Positions 9,370-16,984 of a stretch of DNA of 24,866 bases are shown in pieces. The stretch lies in assembly GCA_964513465.1 (NCBI GenBank), contig CAZEMR010000044.1, positions 1 through 24,866 on the forward strand. Direction: 5' to 3'. Below the pieces are notes generated by a model. The model had not been told where the DNA came from. It saw only the letters and a list, made by a program, of their open reading frames with translations, and ran no database searches. Position numbers and translations under genes: made by a program. The stretch is from CAZEMR01 sp964513465 (GTDB taxonomy: Bacteria > Bacteroidota > Ignavibacteria > Kapaibacteriales > UBA2268). Every line of letters begins with the position of its first letter. The stretch's first letter is position 1.

Positions 9370-10491
9370 TTAAATAATGGGTAATTTCACCATGAATTTC
9401 GTACCGACTCCGGGTTTGCTCTCTACTTCGATTTTTCCGCCGTGGACGCCCGCCATTTCGCTGCATAGGATCAGTCCCAGGCCAGTGCCTTTTTCGTTTT
9501 TGGTGCCCAGACTGGTATGATGCTGGTCGATTCGGAATATTTTTGCAACAATATCCTCCGACATGCCGACACCTGTGTCCTCGCACACCACCACATCGTA
9601 TCGATCATCCTGATAATAAAATAGTGTAACACTGCCTCCCTCGGGAGTGAACTTGATCGCATTTGTTATCAGATTATGTATAATTGTGCGAAGCATCATC
9701 CGATCGGCGGATATATAAGTATCCGGCGGAACGCTGTTGTCCAGCACAATTTTTTTATCCTCTACATTGATCATCAATTGATTGAATATATCGGCAACCA
9801 TGCGGAATAAATCAAGCTTTATCGGGTTGAATTCGATACGGCCGGATTGCATCGAAGCCCACTGCAGCAGATTGTCGAGCAGATTGTACTGGTTTTTCAG
9901 CGAGCGCTGGATCATTTTATTCAGATTAAGGATTTCTTCGAGCGGCATGGATTCGCTTTCGTCGAGAATCAGCTCGGTCAGCCCCAGTAGACCGGTGAAT
10001 GGCCCGCGAAGGTCGTGGGCAATTATCGAAAAGAACTTGTCCTTGGTCGCATTCAGCTCGCGTAGCTCCTGATTCTGGAGGTGAATTGTATCGCGGGAGT
10101 TCTTTAGCTCGATCTGGGTCATCACTCTTGCGAGCAGCTCGCCGGAATTAAACGGCTTGGTGATATAGTCTATTGCTCCGATTTCGAAACCTGTGATTAC
10201 ATCGTCGGATTGCGCTTTTGCGGTCAGAAATATCACGGGGATATCGGCGGTTGTGGGGTCGGCCTTAAGCTTTCTGCATACCTCCATCCCATTCATGCCG
10301 GGCATCATAATATCGAGCAGAATCAGATCGGGCTTGTTGTAGGCAACATTTTCGAGGGCTTCCTGGCCACTGGTGGCAAATCCTATATCGAGCCCTTTTT
10401 TCATAAGTATATTCCCCACCACCTGGAGGTTTTCGGGAATATCGTCCACAATCAGAACAGATCCTTTCAGTTCGGTTTTGTGATAGGTCAT
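9370..10491 (-). CDS. Receiver-histidine kinase (REC-HisKA-HATPase)
   Basis: This 373-aa cytoplasmic protein couples a receiver directly to a kinase. In the receiver the acidic pair is Asp16/Asp17, the phospho-acceptor is Asp60 in LILLDIMMPGMNG, and Lys112 lies in YITKPF. A short coiled linker (about 125-150) leads to the phospho-His159 in FFSIIAHDLRGPFTG. The ATPase domain has an N-box NLITN (273-277), G1 DTGVGM (305-310) and G2 GTGLGL (335-340). All catalytic residues are present. Its ATG overlaps the stop of the upstream hybrid kinase by 4 bp (ATGA), which is strong evidence for co-expression. The receiver-first layout suggests that phosphorylation from a partner kinase, possibly the 1218-aa hybrid, controls its kinase activity. 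That link is inferred from layout only. Confidence 0.94.
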   Translation of the reverse strand: MTYHKTELKGSVLIVDDIPENLQVVGNILMKKGLDIGFATSGQEALENVAYNKPDLILLDIMMPGMNGMEVCRKLKADPTTADIPVIFLTAKAQSDDVITGFEIGAIDYITKPFNSGELLARVMTQIELKNSRDTIHLQNQELRELNATKDKFFSIIAHDLRGPFTGLLGLTELILDESESMPLEEILNLNKMIQRSLKNQYNLLDNLLQWASMQSGRIEFNPIKLDLFRMVADIFNQLMINVEDKKIVLDNSVPPDTYISADRMMLRTIIHNLITNAIKFTPEGGSVTLFYYQDDRYDVVVCEDTGVGMSEDIVAKIFRIDQHHTSLGTKNEKGTGLGLILCSEMAGVHGGKIEVESKPGVGTKFMVKLPII

Positions 10492-13400
10492 GTATTCTCC
10501 TTATTCGTTTGTGCCTGTTTGATAATCCCGGGAAATTGAGTAAGAATTTTGACGATATTGGCAATCCGGAAAGTCTCGGCTTCGGCTTCCAGTTCGCGCG
10601 CAAATTTGTCGAGATTTTTGCTGTGCAGTGTTTTATTCATTTTTTTGACATTATCAATCAGCTCCCGGATTTTGCTGATGTATAATGTTTTTCGAACAAT
10701 CTCGATTTCCGGGATTAATTCCTCATTTATCGCATCGATCATTTTCGGAGTNNNNNNNNNNNNNNNNNNNNNNNNNNNNNNNNNNNNNNNNNNNNNNNNN
10801 NNNNNNNNNNNNNNNNNNNNNNNNNNNNNNNNNNNNNNNNNNNNNNNNNNNTTTGGCATATGCAGATCCATCAGCACTAAATCGGGCCTGAAGTAATTCA
10901 GCTTTTCGAGCGCTTCGAGTCCGTCGCAGGCCTCTTCTACTTGAATATTATGTTTATTAAGGAAAAACCGTACAACCTGGCGGTTGGTTTCAATGTCTTC
11001 CACAAGTAATATTTTAGCATCAATAAATTTATAATTCTCGGGACGGAATACATCGTTGGATGAATTGTCCAGCTCGAGCGCTGCAATCTTTACTCCGGGC
11101 AGATATACTTCGAATCGCGACCCCTCGCCAACGCGGCTTTTAAGCTGGATCGATCCGCCCATCATCTGCACCAAACGGCGTGTTATCGTAAGGCCAAGCC
11201 CGGTACCCTGATACTGGCGGTCGCTCTGGCCCTGCTGCTGACGGAATGCCTCGAATATTTTCTCCTGCTGCTCCTCGGGTATTCCGATGCCGGTATCCTC
11301 GACGATGAAAACGAGGTCGAGCTTGCTTTTGTAACTGTCGTAGTTCAAACTTTTGACCGAGAGCGACACGGAGCCCTCGTGAGTGAATTTGACGGCATTG
11401 CCGACCAGATTGAACAGCACCTGCCTCAGGCGCGATTCGTCGAGCAACAGAGTTCGCGGCAGCTCCTGATCGACACCGGCAACAAATTCGAGATCCTTCT
11501 CGCGGGTTTTGAGCGCGAATATCTGACGAATTTCATTAATAATCACAGATGGATCAACCGGTTCGAAAACAATTTCCATTTTGCCGGCCTCGATCTTCGA
11601 AAGGTCGAGAATGTCGTTGATTAATTCGAGCAGATTTTTGCCGCTGGCTGTAATTCCGCGGATGTATTCATTGGTTTTGGCGTCCTGACCAAGCTGTTCG
11701 TCAAGCAGCTCGGCAAATCCGAGAATTGCATTCATAGGCGTGCGGATTTCGTGGCTCATATTCGCAAGGAATTCGCTCTTGGCCTGGTTGGCTGCGACAG
11801 CCTCGCGGCTGGCTTTTTCCATCATGTCGATATCCTCCTCGCGCTCGATGGCAAAGCCCACAGCATTGGCCGCAACCATCAGTACGGATACCTCCTTGCT
11901 GCGGAAGCGCCGGCCGGTGGATGTATCGTCGAATCCGACGAATCCCCATAAATTGTCCTTCACAATTATCGGTATCACCAGCAGCGACTTGACGTCGTGC
12001 GAGCTTAGAAATTCATTCTCTTCGGGCATCAGGTCTTCGACTCGTGCGGCAAGTGGGTTGAATTTCTCTAGCTCTGCGAATATTGTGGGCAACGTGGTTC
12101 GGATGGGAATATTCTGCACTTCCGGATTGACGATCTGGGGCTTCACTCCGCTTCGCACCCATTCGAACGAATTGCTGAACAAAATTTCTTCCGATTCATC
12201 GGAATTTTTCTCGAATATATATACACGGTCAACCTCGGTCACCTCGCCGAGAATTCGAAGAATATCATTTAGCAATCCCTTGTAATTAAATGTCTTCAAT
12301 AGCATTGTGGTGATTTCGGCTATGCCCTTTAGTATCCGGTCCTCTTTCTCGAGCTCGGAAGACATCTGGCTGATGCGGGTTATATCGCGGGAGATACCTA
12401 CAAATCCGCGCACCTGGCCCTCTACGTCGAATATCGATGTAATAATCGTATCCAGAAGTATCTGGCTGTCGTCCGGATATGTGACCCATTCCTCGAAGCG
12501 GCGCGTGGGCTTGGATTCGAGGCTGGTCATAGTCTTCTCGCGGAAGAATTCATCTAGCCGCTCCTCGCCCAATACATCGTCCTTCATTCCGATTATTCGG
12601 CCTTCGCGAAGCCCCGAGAATTCCTCGAATGCCACATTGCAGGCCAGATAGCGGTCGTTCAGGTCTTTAATGAAAATAATATCGGGCACCGAGTTGATCA
12701 GCGATCTCAACAAGGAACGCTCATTTGCAAGATTCTTCTCAATCAGCTTGCGGACGGTCGTATCCTTACAGAATCCCAGATGGCGATCCGATTCGAGAGT
12801 TACGATATCGACCTGAAGGTAATATTCCACTCCGTTCTTCTTTTTGAATTTGAGCTCGCTGCGGTCGCGGCCAGTGCGGCCAAGGCGCTGGAATATCTTA
12901 GGTCCGAACCCCTGATTTTCGGGATGCAGAATATCTGAAAAATTCATCGTGCCTAATTCGTCCACCGAGTATCCGGTCAGCCTTGATACGGCCGCATTTA
13001 CTTCGAGGAAATCGCCTGCGTCGTCGGCCAGAAATATACCGTCCGGCGCATTATCGATATAGCTGCGGTATTTCATCTCGCTCTCGCGCAGATGCTTTTC
13101 GAATTCTCGGCGGTCGGAAATTTCATTCTCAAGCTTTTGGTTCGCTTCGGTAAGCTCCTCGGTGCGAGCTTTCACCAGATCGGCCAGGTGGTCGCGATGC
13201 TCGGCGAGCTGATCTTCCATATCTTTAAAATCGGTGATATCTCTGACCACGCCAATAATGTTTCTGCGGCCGGTGGCTACATTGATAAACGCCGCCTTTT
13301 TGGTCGAGACGATATGCTTAGTGCCGTCGGCGTCGATAAATATACTTTCCTTTTTGCTTTCTATGCCGCGTTCTATCACCTCGCGGTCGGTTTTATAATA

Positions 13401-14144
13401 TTCCTCGGCCGAAATATCCGAAAAAATATCGCGGTCGGTTTTGTTTATCAGCTCTTCCTTGCTGGAGCCGAGCAGCCTGCAATAAGCTTCGTTCAGCAAT
13501 ATCCAGCGGTGCTCTTCATCCTTCACGAACAAGGGGTCGGGCACGCTGTCTATGATTTTATCCAGATACTGATTGGCTACCCTGAGGTCCTGCTCGGCCT
13601 TTTTGCGGCGTGAAATATCCATCATAGCCGAATAGACCACAATATCGTTCTGGCTACGGTCTTCGAGCACTTTGCTCTGGATTTGAACATAAGCGAATTC
13701 TCCGCTGCCGCGGTCCATCTTCAGTTCGCAAACCTGGGTGGTTCCTTCGGTTATGGCGGTTTCTATATGCCGCTCGAACGCTTCTTTTTCTCCGGGAAAC
13801 AAATAATTCCTAAGGTCGCGCAGCATCACCGAGACCCGGTCGGTATCGAGCAGCTCCAGCCCGGTGCGGTTGATTTCTATTATGCGATAATTCCGGTCGA
13901 TGGTCAGATAGCCGGTGGGGGCAAAATCATAAAGGCGGCTGTATTTCTCGAGCAATATTTCGAGCTCATTGCGCGTACGGATGAGTTCTTCGTTCTGCAA
14001 CTCGAGTTCGTATTGCACCACCTGGATCTCTTCGAGCATCCCTTTGATGTTATTGGGATCTAATTTCGAAGTATCGAAATGGTTGCTTTGTTTATATAAT
14101 CTCTCCGCTTTTTCGCGAAGTTCAAGGAATTTCTCTTTATTCAT
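10488..14144 (-). CDS. Multi-PAS/GAF hybrid histidine kinase (interrupted by assembly gap)
   Basis: This is the first gene of the kinase operon, 1218 codons as assembled. The order is an N-terminal coiled coil (about 35-66), PAS1 (67-185), PAS2 (190-308), a coiled coil (309-352), PAS3 (354-467), PAS4 (475-590) and GAF (about 603-768). Next come HisKA with His798 in NMSHEIRTPMNAILGF, then HATPase with the N-box NLVGN, G1 DTGIGI (950-955) and G2 GTGLGL (980-985). A receiver follows, with VEDIE at 1048-1052 and phospho-acceptor Asp1093 in LMDLHMP. The 100 N fall directly after DLHMP, so the second half of the receiver is missing. The last 87 residues resemble the helical tail found after receivers in many hybrid kinases and lack an HPt His motif. 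No membrane helix is visible, so it is probably a cytosolic sensor. The reading frame across the gap is not reliable. Confidence 0.92.
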   Translation of the reverse strand: MNKEKFLELREKAERLYKQSNHFDTSKLDPNNIKGMLEEIQVVQYELELQNEELIRTRNELEILLEKYSRLYDFAPTGYLTIDRNYRIIEINRTGLELLDTDRVSVMLRDLRNYLFPGEKEAFERHIETAITEGTTQVCELKMDRGSGEFAYVQIQSKVLEDRSQNDIVVYSAMMDISRRKKAEQDLRVANQYLDKIIDSVPDPLFVKDEEHRWILLNEAYCRLLGSSKEELINKTDRDIFSDISAEEYYKTDREVIERGIESKKESIFIDADGTKHIVSTKKAAFINVATGRRNIIGVVRDITDFKDMEDQLAEHRDHLADLVKARTEELTEANQKLENEISDRREFEKHLRESEMKYRSYIDNAPDGIFLADDAGDFLEVNAAVSRLTGYSVDELGTMNFSDILHPENQGFGPKIFQRLGRTGRDRSELKFKKKNGVEYYLQVDIVTLESDRHLGFCKDTTVRKLIEKNLANERSLLRSLINSVPDIIFIKDLNDRYLACNVAFEEFSGLREGRIIGMKDDVLGEERLDEFFREKTMTSLESKPTRRFEEWVTYPDDSQILLDTIITSIFDVEGQVRGFVGISRDITRISQMSSELEKEDRILKGIAEITTMLLKTFNYKGLLNDILRILGEVTEVDRVYIFEKNSDESEEILFSNSFEWVRSGVKPQIVNPEVQNIPIRTTLPTIFAELEKFNPLAARVEDLMPEENEFLSSHDVKSLLVIPIIVKDNLWGFVGFDDTSTGRRFRSKEVSVLMVAANAVGFAIEREEDIDMMEKASREAVAANQAKSEFLANMSHEIRTPMNAILGFAELLDEQLGQDAKTNEYIRGITASGKNLLELINDILDLSKIEAGKMEIVFEPVDPSVIINEIRQIFALKTREKDLEFVAGVDQELPRTLLLDESRLRQVLFNLVGNAVKFTHEGSVSLSVKSLNYDSYKSKLDLVFIVEDTGIGIPEEQQEKIFEAFRQQQGQSDRQYQGTGLGLTITRRLVQMMGGSIQLKSRVGEGSRFEVYLPGVKIAALELDNSSNDVFRPENYKFIDAKILLVEDIETNRQVVRFFLNKHNIQVEEACDGLEALEKLNYFRPDLVLMDLHMPXXXXXXXXXXXXXXXXXXXXXXXXXXXXXXXXXXTPKMIDAINEELIPEIEIVRKTLYISKIRELIDNVKKMNKTLHSKNLDKFARELEAEAETFRIANIVKILTQFPGIIKQAQTNKENT
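10752..10851. other. Assembly gap (100 N) inside the hybrid kinase receiver
   Basis: A run of exactly 100 N is a conventional scaffold spacer of unknown true size. It removes the receiver region after the phospho-acceptor block, including the conserved Thr/Ser and Lys blocks. A receiver needs roughly 60-70 more residues after DLHMP, so the real missing length is probably about 200 bp or more. Confidence 0.97.
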
Positions 14145-14294
14145 ATTGGAATATTATTATATTTCAAATCGATATATATATACAAATTTAATAAAATTTT
14201 AGTCAGGCTGAGAATTTCATACAATTAATTATTTTTTATAATCGTTGTCCTGCTTTTTTTCTCAATGCAATGTTTAATCATTTATTAATTATCT

Positions 14295-14317
14295 GTTAAG
14301 GGAATATTTCCGGTAAC
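14295..14317. promoter_or_regulatory. 23-bp imperfect palindrome in the divergent spacer, candidate operator
   Basis: The sequence pairs GTTA with TAAC and GGAA with TTCC around a TAT centre, with two unpaired positions in each half. It lies 62 bp before the start of the LiaF-like gene and about 150 bp before the start of the divergent hybrid kinase. The rest of this 235-bp AT-rich spacer holds no gene that I can see. The symmetry suits a dimeric regulator, but the regulator is unknown. Confidence 0.45.
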
Positions 14318-14379
14318 CTTCAGTATTTTTTTTCGTATTATCAGCAAAACAATTTTGTTCAAATAAATCGAATAATAAA

Positions 14380-15057
14380 ATGAATAGCAAATATTTCTTC
14401 GGCATTTTGCTGATCCTCCTCGGATTCGCTTTCCTGCTCGATCAGTTCAATGTAATGCTGTTTTCCGAATTTACCTCCACATGGTGGCCGCTGGCGGTAA
14501 TCGCATTCGGTATATTTATCATCAGCCAGAACCGCCAGTCGCTCTTCCCGGGCATCATGATTTTCGCAGTTGGCATTCTGCTTCAGCTCGACCAGCTCGA
14601 ATGGCTGCGCGGCGGATTCTGGGCTGCTTTCTGGCCTACCCTGCTGATCATCTTCGGCATCTGGATGCTGCTTATGCGCCCCAAACGCAAGCACAAAAAC
14701 GAGCAAGGCCGCAAAGTGCCCCACCACGGAGACATCAGCAATGCCTTCAGCAGCTCGAACGAAATTATCGACTCCGAAGACCTCGACGGACGCGAGATTT
14801 CATGCGCCTTCGGCAGCGTCGATGTGGTTATCCGCGACACCGGACGCCGTCCGCAGAAGCCGCGCATCACGCTAAATTGCGCTTTTGCGGAAGTCAATCT
14901 GCGCATTCCGCTGAACTGGACAATCAAGGTCAATGGCCAGCCATTCCTCGGTGAATTCAAGAATCAGGTGGCGCCGGTAATCGAAGACGACGAGATTCAT
15001 CCGGTGCTTTATATCGATTATTCGCTCGCTTTCGGCTCGGTCAAGGTTTATAATTAA
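14380..15057 (+). CDS. LiaF-like membrane protein (four TM helices plus cytosolic/surface beta domain)
   Basis: This 225-aa protein has four hydrophobic helices (about 5-22, 36-49, 56-70 and 80-99), a basic linker PKRKHK, and a C-terminal beta-rich domain (about 135-225). In that domain the CAFGSVDVVIRD and LAFGSVKVYN strands resemble the LiaF C-terminal, cell-wall-active antibiotic response domain. In Firmicutes LiaF restrains the LiaSR envelope-stress system. In Bacteroidota-type genomes such proteins are common and mostly uncharacterised. Here it is transcribed away from a three-kinase operon with a palindrome between them, so a link to signalling is possible but unproven. The ATG is preceded by an A-rich leader without a clear Shine-Dalgarno. 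Confidence 0.8.
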   Translation: MNSKYFFGILLILLGFAFLLDQFNVMLFSEFTSTWWPLAVIAFGIFIISQNRQSLFPGIMIFAVGILLQLDQLEWLRGGFWAAFWPTLLIIFGIWMLLMRPKRKHKNEQGRKVPHHGDISNAFSSSNEIIDSEDLDGREISCAFGSVDVVIRDTGRRPQKPRITLNCAFAEVNLRIPLNWTIKVNGQPFLGEFKNQVAPVIEDDEIHPVLYIDYSLAFGSVKVYN

Positions 15058-15123
15058 CCGGATTTTGCTTATTTTTGAAAATTCATAATTTTGTCAAATA
15101 ATAATCCGGGATATTTATTTCTG

Positions 15124-16134
15124 ATGAGCGCGGAAAATCAACAGCAAAAACCAGTGATACTTAGCGGAATTACGCCTTCGGGAATTCTTACAATCGGCCA
15201 CCTGACCGGCGCATTGCAAAATTGGGTGCGTATGCAGGATACGCACGACTGCTATTTTATGATCGCCGATCTTCATGCGATCACAGTTCGTCAGACCCCA
15301 GCTGAACTGCGGCGACGGACGCTCGACACCGCCGCACTGTTCATTGCCTGCGGTATCGACCCGGAGAAAAGCGTGCTGTTTATTCAGTCGCATGTACCTG
15401 CCCATGCACAGCTGACATGGGTGCTGACCACCTTTACCGGTATGGGAGAATGCTCGAAAATGACCCAGTTCAAGGATAAATCTCAGAAGCATTCCGAAAA
15501 CGTGAACGTCGGGCTGTTCGCATACCCGATCCTGATGGCCTCTGATATATTGCTATATCAGGCCGACCTCGTACCCGTGGGCGCCGACCAGAAGCAGCAT
15601 CTGGAGCTTTCGCGCAATCTGGCCCAGCGCTTTAATTATCATTATTCCGACACATTCATAATGCCGGAGCCTTTTATCCCGAAAATCGGCGCGCGCATAA
15701 TGAGCCTGCAGCAACCGGAAAGCAAGATGTCCAAATCCGACGAAAACGAGAAAGCCACCATATTCCTCAGCGACTCCGACGATGTCGTCAAAAATAAAAT
15801 TAAGCGCGCAGTGACTGACTCCGAAAATGTCGTCCGGTTCGCCGACGATAAACCCGGAATATCCAATCTGATGACGCTTTATCACGTCGCGACCGGAAGA
15901 TCATTCGACGAAATCGAGCGCGAATTCTCCGGCAGCGGCTATGGCGACTTCAAATCGGCAGTGGCCGACGCGGTGGCAGAATATCTGGAGCCTATCCGCA
16001 ATCGTTACGAGGAATTGCGCAGCGACAAAAAGCAGCTCGAAGAAATACTGACCCGCGGAGCCGAACGCGCCAACCGTACGGCATTCAAAACATTGCGCAA
16101 GGTGTACAAAAAAGTCGGCTTCGTCAGCTTTTAA
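15124..16134 (+). CDS. trpS: Tryptophanyl-tRNA synthetase
   Basis: TrpS is a class I aminoacyl-tRNA synthetase that charges tRNA-Trp in the cytoplasm. The HIGH-type signature is TIGHL (23-27) after GITPSG, and the KMSKS loop is intact at 201-205. Between them lie DLHAITVRQ and the PVGADQKQHLELSRNLAQRFN block typical of bacterial TrpS. I chose ATG 15124, which gives 336 aa, the usual size. The in-frame TTG at 15091 would add 11 residues that do not belong to the family's N-terminus. It lies 66 bp after the LiaF-like gene and is followed by a clear terminator. Confidence 0.97.
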   Translation: MSAENQQQKPVILSGITPSGILTIGHLTGALQNWVRMQDTHDCYFMIADLHAITVRQTPAELRRRTLDTAALFIACGIDPEKSVLFIQSHVPAHAQLTWVLTTFTGMGECSKMTQFKDKSQKHSENVNVGLFAYPILMASDILLYQADLVPVGADQKQHLELSRNLAQRFNYHYSDTFIMPEPFIPKIGARIMSLQQPESKMSKSDENEKATIFLSDSDDVVKNKIKRAVTDSENVVRFADDKPGISNLMTLYHVATGRSFDEIEREFSGSGYGDFKSAVADAVAEYLEPIRNRYEELRSDKKQLEEILTRGAERANRTAFKTLRKVYKKVGFVSF

Positions 16135-16156
16135 TCTATTTAATCGCAAATTTCCC

Positions 16157-16186
16157 GCCGCCGCAATTATTTCGGCGGCTTTTTTA
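16157..16186 (+). terminator. Rho-independent terminator after trpS
   Basis: A perfect 7-bp GC stem (GCCGCCG at 16157-16163 with CGGCGGC at 16173-16179), a 9-nt loop and a run of six T. It lies 23 bp after the trpS stop and ends that transcription unit before pdxJ. Confidence 0.92.
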
Positions 16187-16246
16187 TTTAAATTTATTTA
16201 TTATAATTATATTTGGATTCCGATTAGAAAATCAAAAGGAGAAATC

Positions 16247-16984
16247 ATGATTAATCTGAATGTAAATATCGACCACGTCGCCACAGTGCGCCAGGCACGC
16301 GGCGGCACAGAACCCGACCCCGTCGCCGCAGCTGCTATGGCCGAATTCGCCGGCGCCACAGGCATCGTCTGCCATTTGCGCGAAGACCGCCGCCACATAA
16401 ACGACCGCGACCTGCGAATGCTTCGCGAAACCGTACAGACCCGGCTCGACCTGGAAATGGCCAACAACGAGGAGATCATCCGCATCGCTCTCGACGTCCG
16501 GCCCACGCTTGTCACCATCGTCCCCGAAAAGCGGCAGGAGCTGACCACCGAAGGCGGACTCGACGTAGCCGCCAATCTTGACAGCATCCGCTCTCTTGCC
16601 GATCGCATGCACGAACGCGGCATTGAGGTCAGCCTGTTCGTCGAACCCAGCGAGCGGCAAATCGAAGCATCTCGTAGCGCCGGAGCCGACATGGTCGAAC
16701 TCCACACCGGCGCATATGCGAATTATACGAAAGCCGAGGATATTGTCGCCGAATTCGAGCGCCTTCGCAGCGCTGCTCAAACAGCCCGGCACGCAGGACT
16801 GCACGTTGCCGCCGGACACGGACTTAATTATTCGAATACACAATTAATTTGCTCGATCGACGGCATCCGGGAGCTCAGCATCGGTCACTCGATAATCTCG
16901 CGTTCAATAATGAGCGGAATCGACCGCGCGGTCAGGGACATGCTAAATATTATTAATAATTCAACATTGCAGCTAAGAAAATAA
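16247..16984 (+). CDS. pdxJ: Pyridoxine 5'-phosphate synthase
   Basis: PdxJ condenses 3-amino-2-oxopropyl phosphate with 1-deoxyxylulose 5-phosphate to form pyridoxine 5'-phosphate, the last step of the DXP-dependent vitamin B6 pathway. The 245-aa length matches the family. Typical blocks are the N-terminal LNVNIDHVATVRQARGG (4-20), HLREDRRHI (43-51), a TIVPEK block near residue 90, and ELHTGAYA and AGHGLNY further on. A strong Shine-Dalgarno (AAAAGGAG) lies 5 nt before the ATG, one of the best in the window. The stop overlaps the asnB start by one base (TAATG). It is the first gene of a packed four-gene operon. Confidence 0.97.
   Translation: MINLNVNIDHVATVRQARGGTEPDPVAAAAMAEFAGATGIVCHLREDRRHINDRDLRMLRETVQTRLDLEMANNEEIIRIALDVRPTLVTIVPEKRQELTTEGGLDVAANLDSIRSLADRMHERGIEVSLFVEPSERQIEASRSAGADMVELHTGAYANYTKAEDIVAEFERLRSAAQTARHAGLHVAAGHGLNYSNTQLICSIDGIRELSIGHSIISRSIMSGIDRAVRDMLNIINNSTLQLRK

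Noticed and set aside
10488..10751. HPt domain at the C-terminus of the hybrid kinase
   Set aside because: The only His (LHSKN) is not in the HxLKG-type context; the segment fits the ordinary helical tail after receivers.
15059..15109. Inverted repeat CCGGATT/AATCCGG between the LiaF-like gene and trpS as a terminator
   Set aside because: The loop is about 37 nt and no T-run follows, so it is a weak hairpin at best.
15091..15123. TTG start for trpS giving 11 extra residues
   Set aside because: The extra residues do not match TrpS N-termini, and ATG 15124 gives the usual length.
15115..15885. Open frames antisense to trpS
   Set aside because: Shadows of trpS codon bias, with no recognisable domain or ribosome site.
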